This document shows, piece after piece, positions 1 through 5,701 of a stretch of DNA of 17,788 nucleotides (position 1 is the first letter of the stretch; each line of letters begins with the position of its first letter). The stretch is taken from assembly GCF_946477055.1 (NCBI RefSeq), contig NZ_CAMKXG010000043.1, positions 1 to 17,788 of the forward strand, in the 5' to 3' direction. The stretch comes from Lonsdalea britannica. GTDB taxonomy: Bacteria; Pseudomonadota; Gammaproteobacteria; Enterobacterales; Enterobacteriaceae. Below the pieces are notes generated by a model. That model searched no databases. It had not been told where the DNA came from and saw only the letters and a list, made by a program, of their open reading frames with translations. The translations under genes and the position numbers were made by a program.

Positions 1-107
1 GTGGGGCGCAGGCCGGGGCTGTGGGGAACGGGAAGTTTTCTGCCGCGCCACTGGCCGCCGATGATTCGAATTTGTCCGGGTGCGGATGTCGCGTGTTGTT
101 TTGCCAT
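1..107 (-). CDS. rsmD: 16S rRNA m2G966 methyltransferase RsmD, N-terminal fragment
   Basis: The minus strand reads ATG at 107 down to the window edge, giving 35 residues that begin MAKQHATSAPGQIRIIGGQW and continue through RGRKLP to SPGLRPT. The block IRIIGGQWRGRKLPVP...GLRPT is the conserved start of RsmD, the SAM-dependent enzyme that methylates G966 of 16S rRNA in the 30S subunit. The SAM-binding and catalytic NPPF-type motifs lie outside the window. It is divergent from ftsY, the same arrangement as in E. coli. The start at 107 is chosen because the upstream ATG (118) reaches a stop after three codons. Its ribosome-binding site is weak (GCAGG). Confidence 0.93.
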   Translation of the reverse strand, partial: MAKQHATSAPGQIRIIGGQWRGRKLPVPHSPGLRP

Positions 108-409
108 TAGCCTGCCATTCACTGAGGTGCGTTACCGGTCGCAACCGTATAGGGTTGAAAGTAGCGCTATTCTAACGGGGCCGGGGCCATCGAGGAAATG
201 CAAAGATATTCGCCTGTTGAAGGGCGTCGCAACTTCCGTCTCCCGTCGTTTTTCTCCTTGAATATTGAAACACTTGGTTACGCAGATTGTCTGCGTTCAG
301 GGCCGTACGCCGCGTGTTGCTGCGGTCGGGAAAGTGTTAAACTCTGCTCTTTATCGACTTCATAGATTATTCATCATCTGCACTGGATGGCGAGGAGCGC
401 AATTACAAG
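108..409. other. rsmD-ftsY divergent intergenic region
   Basis: This 302-base stretch has no convincing gene. It should hold promoters in both directions. On the minus strand a TAGAAT hexamer (169-174) could be the rsmD -10, but its -35 is poor. On the plus strand an extended -10 lies at 335-343. A perfect 6-bp stem with a 5-nt loop (ACGCAG/CTGCGT, 280-296) has no T-run on either strand, so it is not an intrinsic terminator. A small ORF running rightward from the window edge to 261 is antisense to rsmD and is not credible. Confidence 0.6.
335..343 (+). promoter_or_regulatory. Candidate extended -10 promoter for ftsY
   Basis: The sequence TGT-TAAACT fits a TGn extended -10 element, placing a start near 350, about 60 nt upstream of ftsY. 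The best -35 candidate (TTGCTG, 317-322) is 15 bp away, which is short, so the call rests on the extended -10. Confidence 0.4.
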
Positions 410-2026
410 ATGGCTAAACAGAAGAAGCGCGGATTTTTTTCCTGGCTGGGATTGGGACGTCAGGAAGAAGAAAAGACTGAGCAACCGCAGACACCCCCTG
501 AATCAGGCGAGAAGGCGCACTCAGATCCGGATGCGCAGATCGTATCTACTGAAGCCTCGGCACCCCAAGAGGCTGAACGCCAGCCGTTGAACCCGGATGA
601 TGACGCGCCAGCGCCCGTTGAGCGCGAAGAGACCGCCGAGGTGGCGGATAACACGCCGCTCGGCGAGATGCCGGAAGAGGCGGATGTGGTCGACAAAACG
701 GCTGATGAGCCGGTCACCGCCACCGCGGAAGAAGCGGCGCCGCAATCCGTGGAAGCATTGGACAGCCCGGTGCAAACCGCATCGCCGGAAGAGATCCTGT
801 TGCAGGAAGAGGCGCTGGAAACCACGCGTCAGGATGTGGAAGACGCGCCGGTAGAGGATGTCTCAGCGCGCCAGTCTGCGCTGCAAGAAATTGATGAACA
901 AGAGAGCCTGCAGCCGGGAGCCTCGCCGGAAGAGGTCGCGTCTCGCGCCCAACCGGAAGAGGAGCTGGAGCCTGAAGTCGTCGACGAGGAACCGCAAGCG
1001 GTCGTCGTTGCGCAGGCTGAAGAGCCGGAAGACGAACCCGCAGAGGCCGTCGACGAAACGGCGTTAACGCCGTCAGCGTTGCCTCAGGAGCAGGAACGTC
1101 CTACCAAAGAAGGTTTCTTTAGCCGCCTCAAGCGCAGCCTGGTGAAAACCCGGCAGAATTTGGGTTCTGGATTTGTCTCATTGTTCCGCGGCAAGAAAAT
1201 TGATGACGATCTGTTCGAAGAGCTCGAAGAACAGCTGCTGATCGCGGATGTGGGGATGGATACCACCCGTAAGATCATCGCCAGCCTGACGGAACACGCC
1301 AGCCGCAAGCAGCTCAAAGACGCCGAAGCATTGATGGCGCTGTTGAAAGAAGAGATGGCCGCCATTCTGGAAAAAGTGGATGAGCCGCTGAATATCGAAG
1401 GCAAAACGCCTTTCGTGATTCTGATGGTCGGCGTGAACGGCGTGGGGAAAACCACCACCATCGGCAAAATGGCGCGCCAATATCAGGCTCAGGGCAAGTC
1501 AGTGATGCTGGCTGCGGGGGATACCTTCCGCGCGGCGGCGGTGGAACAGCTGCAGGTCTGGGGTGAGCGCAACAACGTGCCGGTCGTGGCGCAGCATACC
1601 GGTGCGGACTCCGCTTCCGTTATCTTTGACGCGATTCAGGCGGCGAAAGCGCGCGGCGTGGATGTGCTGATCGCCGATACGGCGGGCCGTCTGCAGAATA
1701 AATCCCATCTGATGGAAGAGTTGAAAAAAATCGTCCGCGTCATGAAGAAATTGGACGATCAGGCCCCGCATGAAGTGATGCTGACGCTGGACGCCAGCAC
1801 CGGCCAGAATGCGGTGAGTCAGGCTAAACTGTTTAACGAGGCGGTAGGGCTGAGTGGTATCGCCCTCACCAAACTGGACGGAACGGCCAAAGGCGGCGTG
1901 ATTTTCGCCATCGCCGATCAGTTCGGTATTCCTATCCGCTACATCGGGGTAGGGGAGCGCATCGAGGATTTAAGGCCATTCAAGGCTGACGATTTTATTG
2001 AGGCACTTTTTGCCCGTGAGGACTAA
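410..2026 (+). CDS. ftsY: Signal recognition particle receptor FtsY
   Basis: FtsY is the SRP receptor GTPase. It docks ribosome-SRP complexes at the inner membrane and hands nascent membrane proteins to SecYEG. The 538-residue protein starts MAKQKKRGFFSWLGLG, an amphipathic membrane-targeting segment. A long acidic Glu/Pro/Ala-rich A domain follows (about 20-230). The NG domain opens with a second amphipathic helix at 234-244 (EGFFSRLKRSL). GTPase motifs are intact: G1 GVNGVGKT (341-348), DTAGR (423-427) and TKLDG (487-491). It is longer than E. coli FtsY (497 aa); the extra length is in the poorly conserved A domain. A GGAG lies 12 nt upstream of the ATG, which is long spacing, but the conserved N-terminus supports this start. 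It is first in the ftsY-ftsE-ftsX operon. Confidence 0.98.
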   Translation: MAKQKKRGFFSWLGLGRQEEEKTEQPQTPPESGEKAHSDPDAQIVSTEASAPQEAERQPLNPDDDAPAPVEREETAEVADNTPLGEMPEEADVVDKTADEPVTATAEEAAPQSVEALDSPVQTASPEEILLQEEALETTRQDVEDAPVEDVSARQSALQEIDEQESLQPGASPEEVASRAQPEEELEPEVVDEEPQAVVVAQAEEPEDEPAEAVDETALTPSALPQEQERPTKEGFFSRLKRSLVKTRQNLGSGFVSLFRGKKIDDDLFEELEEQLLIADVGMDTTRKIIASLTEHASRKQLKDAEALMALLKEEMAAILEKVDEPLNIEGKTPFVILMVGVNGVGKTTTIGKMARQYQAQGKSVMLAAGDTFRAAAVEQLQVWGERNNVPVVAQHTGADSASVIFDAIQAAKARGVDVLIADTAGRLQNKSHLMEELKKIVRVMKKLDDQAPHEVMLTLDASTGQNAVSQAKLFNEAVGLSGIALTKLDGTAKGGVIFAIADQFGIPIRYIGVGERIEDLRPFKADDFIEALFARED

Positions 2027-2031
2027 TACGG

Positions 2032-2700
2032 ATGATTCGTTTCGAGCAGGTCAGTAAGGCGTATCGTGGCGGTCGCCAGGCATTGCAAGGCGTTGATTTT
2101 CATGTCCGACCCGCGGAGATGGTCTTCCTGACCGGCCACTCCGGCGCAGGGAAAAGCACCCTGTTGAAGTTGATTTGCGGGATAGAACGGCCGAGCGCGG
2201 GACAGATCCTGTTCGGCGGTCATGACATCAGCCGTTTGAAGAAGAGCGAAATCCCTTTCCTGCGCCGTCAGGTCGGTATGATTTTTCAGGATCACCACCT
2301 GCTGATGGATCGCTCCGTTTATGAAAACGTGGCGATGCCGCTCATCATCGCTGGCGCATCGGTGGAAGATATTCGGCGTCGCGTGTCTGCGGCGCTGGAC
2401 AAGGTGGGGCTGCTGGATAAAGCGCGCAGCTACCCCATTCAGCTCTCCGGGGGTGAACAACAGCGTGTGGGCATTGCCCGCGCGGTGGTGAACAAGCCCG
2501 TGGTGCTGCTGGCTGATGAACCGACGGGCAACCTCGACGACGAATTGTCCGAAGATATCCTGCGTCTGTTCGAAGAGTTTAACCGTGTCGGCGTTACGGT
2601 GTTGATGGCAACCCATGATACGGGGCTGATCGCCAGCCGCCGTTACCGGGTTTTGACGCTGTCTCAAGGTCATATGCTGGGAGATAACGTCAATGGCTAA
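2032..2700 (+). CDS. ftsE: Cell division ABC ATPase FtsE
   Basis: FtsE is the cytoplasmic ATPase of the FtsEX complex. Through FtsX it controls EnvC and hence the amidases that split septal peptidoglycan, and it helps assemble the divisome. The 222 residues match the usual family length. Visible motifs are Walker A GHSGAGKS (35-42), signature LSGGEQQ (138-144), Walker B ending ADEP with D162 and E163, and the switch histidine in the ATHD segment near the C-terminus. The start lies 5 nt after the ftsY stop, and the GAGGA at the end of ftsY acts as ribosome-binding site, so translation is probably coupled. The last codons overlap ftsX by 8 bp. Confidence 0.98.
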   Translation: MIRFEQVSKAYRGGRQALQGVDFHVRPAEMVFLTGHSGAGKSTLLKLICGIERPSAGQILFGGHDISRLKKSEIPFLRRQVGMIFQDHHLLMDRSVYENVAMPLIIAGASVEDIRRRVSAALDKVGLLDKARSYPIQLSGGEQQRVGIARAVVNKPVVLLADEPTGNLDDELSEDILRLFEEFNRVGVTVLMATHDTGLIASRRYRVLTLSQGHMLGDNVNG

Positions 2701-3673
2701 TCATCAGGTTCGCAGAAAAGAGAAACACAAACGTCCCGTCAGTAAGGCCCGTGCGCTGAAAGGCGGCTGGCAGGAGCAATGGCGTTACGCCTGGGGAAAC
2801 ACGCTGCGGGATATGCTGCGTCAGCCGCTGGCGACGTTGCTGACCATCATGGTCATCGCCATTTCCCTGACGCTGCCGAGCATCTGTTATCTGGTGTGGA
2901 AAAACGTCAGTCAGGCGGCGACGCAGTGGTATCCCACTCCTCAGCTGACCATCTATCTGGATAAGTCGCTGGACGATAAAGCGGCGGAGGGCGTAATCGC
3001 CAAGATTCAGACGACGGACGGGGTCGATAAGGTCAACTATCTGTCGCGTAATGAGGCGATGGGTGAGTTCCGCAACTGGTCTGGTTTTGGCGGCGCGTTG
3101 GATATGCTGGAAGAAAATCCGCTGCCAGCCGTAGCCATCGTGACGCCCAAAATGACGTTCCAGAGCGCGGAGACGATGACGTCCCTGCGGGACCGCATTA
3201 CCGCCGTTGAAGGCGTCGATGAAGTGCGAATGGACGACAGCTGGTATTCGCGTCTGGTGGCGATGACCGGACTCGTCGGACAAATCGCCTTTACGATTGG
3301 CGTGCTGATGATCGTGGCGGTCTTCCTGGTGATCGGTAACAGTATTCGTCTGAGCATTTTCAGCCGTAGAGATACCATCAACGTCATGAAGCTGATTGGC
3401 GCGACCGATGGCTTCATTCTGCGGCCATTCCTGAACGGCGGGGCGCTGCTGGGTCTGTGCGGCGCGGTACTGTCGCTTATCTTGTCTCAGGCGCTCGTGT
3501 GGAAGCTCTCTGCAGCTACCGCGCAGGTCGCCGCCGTCTTCGGCACGACATTCGCGGTGAAAGGGATGGGCTGGGATGAAGGCCTGCTGCTGCTGCTGGT
3601 TGCCGCGATGATTGGCTGGCTGGCCGCGTGGCTGGCGACGGTCCAACATTTACGCCGCTTTACACCGGAGTAA
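2693..3673 (+). CDS. ftsX: Cell division membrane protein FtsX
   Basis: FtsX is the membrane partner of FtsE and transmits ATP hydrolysis to periplasmic EnvC during septal wall splitting. The 326 residues show a basic cytoplasmic N-terminus (1-45), TM1 (about 47-67), a periplasmic domain (about 70-190), then TM2 (195-217), TM3 (247-270) and TM4 (296-317). This is the four-helix FtsX topology. It is somewhat shorter than the E. coli protein (352 aa), with the difference in the variable N-terminus. The start overlaps the ftsE end by 8 bp and has GGGAG about 9 nt upstream (2679-2683). It closes the ftsYEX operon; no terminator is visible between it and rpoH. Confidence 0.97.
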   Translation: MANHQVRRKEKHKRPVSKARALKGGWQEQWRYAWGNTLRDMLRQPLATLLTIMVIAISLTLPSICYLVWKNVSQAATQWYPTPQLTIYLDKSLDDKAAEGVIAKIQTTDGVDKVNYLSRNEAMGEFRNWSGFGGALDMLEENPLPAVAIVTPKMTFQSAETMTSLRDRITAVEGVDEVRMDDSWYSRLVAMTGLVGQIAFTIGVLMIVAVFLVIGNSIRLSIFSRRDTINVMKLIGATDGFILRPFLNGGALLGLCGAVLSLILSQALVWKLSAATAQVAAVFGTTFAVKGMGWDEGLLLLLVAAMIGWLAAWLATVQHLRRFTPE

Positions 3674-3681
3674 GGGTTTTC

Positions 3682-3690
3682 TGATATACT
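3682..3690 (+). promoter_or_regulatory. Extended -10 promoter upstream of rpoH (P1-like)
   Basis: TGA-TATACT is a strong TGn extended -10 located just after the ftsX stop, predicting a start near 3697 and a leader of about 240 nt before rpoH. A TTTACA at 3659-3664 inside ftsX is a possible -35, but its spacing (20 bp) is too long, so the extended -10 would have to carry recognition. By position this corresponds to the distal sigma-70 promoter P1 known for E. coli rpoH. Confidence 0.6.
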
Positions 3691-3712
3691 CTTTCCTTGT
3701 AAAAGGGATTAA

Positions 3713-3766
3713 ATGTCAAGGGAAGAGTATGAAAAAATCCGCTTCCGTAAACACTTTTTCTCCTGA
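3713..3766 (+). CDS. Candidate 17-aa small ORF in rpoH leader (frame a)
   Basis: The reading frame ATG to TGA encodes MSREEYEKIRFRKHFFS. It is preceded by AAGGGA (3703-3708), a good ribosome-binding site 4 nt from the start, and lies about 16 nt downstream of the predicted P1 start. The product is charged, with no signal or membrane segment and no family I recognise. It overlaps a second small ORF in another frame, so at most one may matter. It could be a chance ORF; conservation is unknown. Confidence 0.3.
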   Translation: MSREEYEKIRFRKHFFS

Positions 3767-3800
3767 TTTATTCTTACTGCACAGCCATCTTGATATGTAA
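3729..3800 (+). CDS. Candidate 23-aa small ORF in rpoH leader (frame b)
   Basis: This frame starts MKKSASVNTF and ends HSHLDM, 23 residues in all. AAGGGA (3718-3723) sits 5 nt before the ATG, a near-ideal ribosome-binding site. The TAA stop (3798-3800) lies in the loop of a perfect 7-bp stem-loop (3785-3810), so a terminating ribosome would melt that structure. No protein family is recognised. Placed between the distal promoter and the sigma-E promoter of rpoH, it could be a leader ORF affecting readthrough, or a small stress protein. Both are inference. Confidence 0.4.
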   Translation: MKKSASVNTFSPDLFLLHSHLDM

Positions 3801-3810
3801 AAGAAGATGG
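3785..3810 (+). other. Stem-loop in rpoH leader
   Basis: CCATCTT (3785-3791) pairs perfectly with AAGATGG (3804-3810) around a 12-nt loop. No T-run follows, so it is not a classical terminator. The stop codon of the 23-aa ORF falls in the loop. Confidence 0.5.
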
Positions 3811-3822
3811 ATAAAATTGTGT

Positions 3823-3850
3823 GAACTTGTGAGATAAGTCACGCTCTAAT
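3823..3850 (+). promoter_or_regulatory. Sigma-E promoter of rpoH (P3-like) with CRP-like site in spacer
   Basis: GAACTT (3823-3828), a 16-bp spacer and TCTAAT (3845-3850) form a near-consensus sigma-E promoter, with a start expected near 3856. E. coli rpoH has a sigma-E promoter (P3) in the same place, used at extreme temperature. Overlapping the spacer is TGTGA-N6-TCACG (3828-3843), which matches nine of the ten conserved CRP half-site bases. CRP/CytR control of rpoH is known in E. coli. Confidence 0.85.
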
Positions 3851-3937
3851 AATGAGCGAATTCTAGATTTGAACGTTGATGTGGGTTAGACATTGCTTGT
3901 CATGTCCGACGACATAAACAAACCATGAGAGGGTTGA

Positions 3938-4795
3938 ATGACCAAAGATATGCAAACTTTCACCTTAGTTCCCCAGGGCAGTCTGGAAGGGTATATTCGT
4001 GCCGCCAATGCCTATCCGATGCTGACGGCGGAGGAAGAACGGGCACTGGCTGAACGGCTGCATTTTGAGGGCGACCTGGATGCGGCTAAGCAGCTGATCC
4101 TGTCACACCTGCGCTTTGTCGTTCACGTAGCCCGCAACTATTCCGGTTATGGTCTGCCGCAGGCGGATTTGATCCAGGAAGGCAACATCGGCCTGATGAA
4201 AGCCGTGCGCCGGTTCAACCCTGATGTCGGCGTGCGACTGGTGTCTTTTGCCGTCCACTGGATCAAGGCGGAAATCCACGAATATGTGCTGCGCAACTGG
4301 CGCATCGTCAAGGTCGCCACGACCAAGGCTCAGCGTAAGCTGTTCTTTAACCTGCGTAAAACCAAGCAGCGTTTGGGCTGGTTTAATCAGGATGAAGTCG
4401 AGCTGGTCGCGCGTGAGCTGGGGGTGACCAGTAAAGACGTGCTTGAGATGGAATCCCGCATGGCGGCGCAGGACATGACTTTCGACCCGGCGCCGGAAGA
4501 TGACGCGCAGCCGGGACACGGCATGGCGCCCATGCTGTACCTGCAGGACAAAACGTCCGACTTTGCCGATGGGATTGAGGAAGACAACTGGGAAAGCCAT
4601 GCGGCCGATAAATTGGCCCACGCGATGGAAGGTCTGGATGAACGTAGCCAGCACATTATCCGCGCCCGTTGGCTGGACGACGATAATAAGTCCACCCTGC
4701 AGGAACTGGCCGATCGCTATGGCGTATCCGCCGAGCGTGTTCGTCAGCTGGAAAAGAACGCCATGAAAAAACTGCGCACGGCGATAGAAGCCTAA
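3938..4795 (+). CDS. rpoH: RNA polymerase heat-shock sigma factor RpoH (sigma-32)
   Basis: RpoH directs RNA polymerase to heat-shock promoters (chaperones, proteases) and is controlled by thermosensitive translation, DnaK/GroEL binding and FtsH degradation. The 285 residues match the E. coli length (284). Region 2 contains [17 protein letters not shown] from residue 77, followed by core-binding and -10 recognition sequences. The diagnostic RpoH box QRKLFFNLR is at 132-140. Region 4 carries the helix-turn-helix starting [20 protein letters not shown] at 253. AGAGGG 5 nt before the ATG is the ribosome-binding site. The coding start resembles E. coli rpoH, where 5' coding mRNA forms the thermosensor, but the fold was not computed. 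SRP-FtsY is known to bring sigma-32 to the membrane, and ftsY lies just upstream. Confidence 0.99.
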   Translation: MTKDMQTFTLVPQGSLEGYIRAANAYPMLTAEEERALAERLHFEGDLDAAKQLILSHLRFVVHVARNYSGYGLPQADLIQEGNIGLMKAVRRFNPDVGVRLVSFAVHWIKAEIHEYVLRNWRIVKVATTKAQRKLFFNLRKTKQRLGWFNQDEVELVARELGVTSKDVLEMESRMAAQDMTFDPAPEDDAQPGHGMAPMLYLQDKTSDFADGIEEDNWESHAADKLAHAMEGLDERSQHIIRARWLDDDNKSTLQELADRYGVSAERVRQLEKNAMKKLRTAIEA

Positions 4796-4825
4796 ACAGG
4801 CTCACGACTGAACATCGCCGAAATC

Positions 4826-4857
4826 AACGGCCGGGCTTGTCCCGGCCGTTGCTGTTT
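4826..4857 (+). terminator. Intrinsic terminator of rpoH
   Basis: AACGGCCGGG (4826-4835) and CCCGGCCGTT (4841-4850) form a perfect 10-bp stem with a 5-nt loop, followed by GCTGTTTTC. It lies about 30 nt after the rpoH stop, facing the converging panM. Confidence 0.85.
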
Positions 4858-4900
4858 TCAGGCGAGGCAAAGGCCGATAACCCAGAACGGCCCCGCCGAA

Positions 4901-5299
4901 TTACCGGCTGTATTTCCAACCGCCGGATACCGGATCAAACCCGCAGGATCGCATAAACGCATCCATCACGCTTTCACTGACCATGGCATGATCGGCTGCA
5001 TCCAGCCACCACTCTTTGACGTGCGGCAGCGCTCGCAGCACTTCTTCGACTAAATATTTCCCCACTCCTCGCCGACGCGTGACGTCCCTGATCTGCAGAT
5101 CGCAGAGTTTGGCGCTGTCTTGTTTAATTTCCACGATGACGGCCCCGAGCAGGCGATCGTTGAACCGCGCGGCGAACAGCTGGTGGTCAGGGGTCAGGCT
5201 CTGCTCCAACTGCGTGAAGTTTTGATGCGGCCATAGCGGGCTTAAATCCAGCTTGTCCTGGTCGGTAAAAGAAGTCAGGCATTCCACGGTCAGTTTCAT
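4901..5299 (-). CDS. panM: PanD maturation factor PanM (PanZ), GNAT family
   Basis: PanM (PanZ, YhhK) is a GNAT-fold protein that binds acetyl-CoA and the zymogen of aspartate decarboxylase PanD. It triggers PanD self-cleavage to the pyruvoyl enzyme and couples beta-alanine/pantothenate synthesis to CoA level. The 132 residues compare with 127 in E. coli. The acetyl-CoA pyrophosphate loop is RRRGVG (75-80) within DVTRRRGVGKYLVEEVLR. The N-terminus MKLTVECLTSFTDQDKLDL and the C-terminal AFMRSCGF...GGW also fit the family. GGAG lies about 9 nt upstream of the ATG. It converges on rpoH and is divergent from livK, as in E. coli. Confidence 0.93.
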   Translation of the reverse strand: MKLTVECLTSFTDQDKLDLSPLWPHQNFTQLEQSLTPDHQLFAARFNDRLLGAVIVEIKQDSAKLCDLQIRDVTRRRGVGKYLVEEVLRALPHVKEWWLDAADHAMVSESVMDAFMRSCGFDPVSGGWKYSR

Positions 5300-5442
5300 G
5301 CGATGTGCTCCGATTGATGGCGAAGACGATTGTAGTGAGTAGACGCCAGAAAGGTTGTGTAATTTTTTATGTACAGTTTACAGGGCAATGTTTTTCACTT
5401 TGGTCATTTTTCGAGTTATTAATTACCTTTCTATATGTCGGT

Positions 5443-5457
5443 TAGCATAACTGACTA
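5443..5457 (+). promoter_or_regulatory. Lrp-like binding motif 1
   Basis: TAGCATAACTGACTA matches 12 of 15 positions of the Lrp consensus YAGHAWATTWTDCTR. It is the most distal of three such motifs upstream of livK; E. coli liv genes are Lrp/leucine regulated. Confidence 0.45.
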
Positions 5458-5486
5458 GATATGAAGCAAACCCTGGGGATTAAGAC

Positions 5487-5501
5487 TAAAATTTTATGCT
5501 G
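5487..5501 (+). promoter_or_regulatory. Lrp-like binding motif 2
   Basis: TAAAATTTTATGCTG matches 13 of 15 positions of the Lrp consensus. Its centre is 44 bp from motif 1, close to four helical turns. Confidence 0.5.
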
Positions 5502-5538
5502 TTTACACCGTGACTTACTGCGTGTGCGAGTTGCTATG

Positions 5539-5553
5539 TAGCATAAAACTCCT
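5539..5553 (-). promoter_or_regulatory. Lrp-like binding motif 3 (inverted)
   Basis: The minus strand reads AGGAGTTTTATGCTA, 11 of 15 positions of the Lrp consensus. It shares the TTTTATGCT core with motif 2 in opposite orientation, centre to centre 52 bp (about five turns). It overlaps the candidate -10 at 5535-5540, which fits repression. Confidence 0.35.
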
Positions 5554-5563
5554 GTTTAATGGC

Positions 5564-5605
5564 ATGAAAAATAAAATCTTATTGCTAACTATTGCCAAAT
5601 ATTAA
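5564..5605 (+). CDS. Candidate 13-aa leader peptide rich in Leu codons
   Basis: The frame encodes MKNKILLLTIAKY, with three adjacent leucine codons TTA-TTG-CTA flanked by isoleucine codons. It is about 100 nt upstream of livK and downstream of a possible start near 5547. Such content would suit a leucine-sensing leader ahead of a leucine importer. Against it: there is no good Shine-Dalgarno sequence, and AT-rich DNA yields Leu/Ile/Lys codons by chance. Confidence 0.25.
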   Translation: MKNKILLLTIAKY

Positions 5606-5634
5606 GCCTAACTTGTTATTACTTATAAAAAAAG

Positions 5635-5676
5635 CGTGAGTAGTCACGGTTGGCGCCAAAATTTATCGCAATAAAT
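5635..5676 (+). repeat. Cluster of three adjacent palindromes before livK
   Basis: In order: CGTGA/TCACG with a 4-nt loop (5635-5648), the perfect 10-bp palindrome TTGGCGCCAA (5650-5659), and ATTTAT/ATAAAT with a 4-nt CGCA loop (5661-5676). They are separated by one base each and end 25 nt before the livK start. None is followed by a T-run. Confidence 0.6.
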
Positions 5677-5701
5677 GAAAATTAGAATGGGGTAAAACGG
5701 G

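Larger units (their letters stand above)
5300..5701. other. panM-livK AT-rich control region
   Basis: This 402-base AT-rich stretch separates divergent panM and livK. It contains three Lrp-like motifs (5443-5457, 5487-5501, and inverted 5539-5553). The last two share perfect 9-bp inverted arms TTTTATGCT/AGCATAAAA at 5492-5500 and 5540-5548. An extended -10 candidate TGC-TATGTA is at 5532-5540, and TTGCCA-N17-TTATTA (5593-5621) is another promoter possibility. A 13-codon ORF (5564-5605) and three consecutive palindromes (5635-5676) follow. A minus-strand TACAAT (5329-5334) could be a panM -10 but has no good -35. Which promoter drives livK cannot be decided by eye. Confidence 0.55.

Noticed and set aside
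280..296. Perfect hairpin ACGCAG/CTGCGT upstream of ftsY as a terminator
   Set aside because: There is no T-run on either strand and no upstream gene that would need it.
2690..3649. 319-codon minus-strand open frame antisense to ftsX
   Set aside because: The product is rich in Gln/Arg/His with no domain, typical of a complementary-frame shadow; ftsX is clearly the coding strand.
3612..3728. In-frame extension of the 23-aa rpoH-leader ORF back into ftsX
   Set aside because: The upstream part is only the ftsX shadow frame; the internal ATG at 3729 has the ribosome-binding site.
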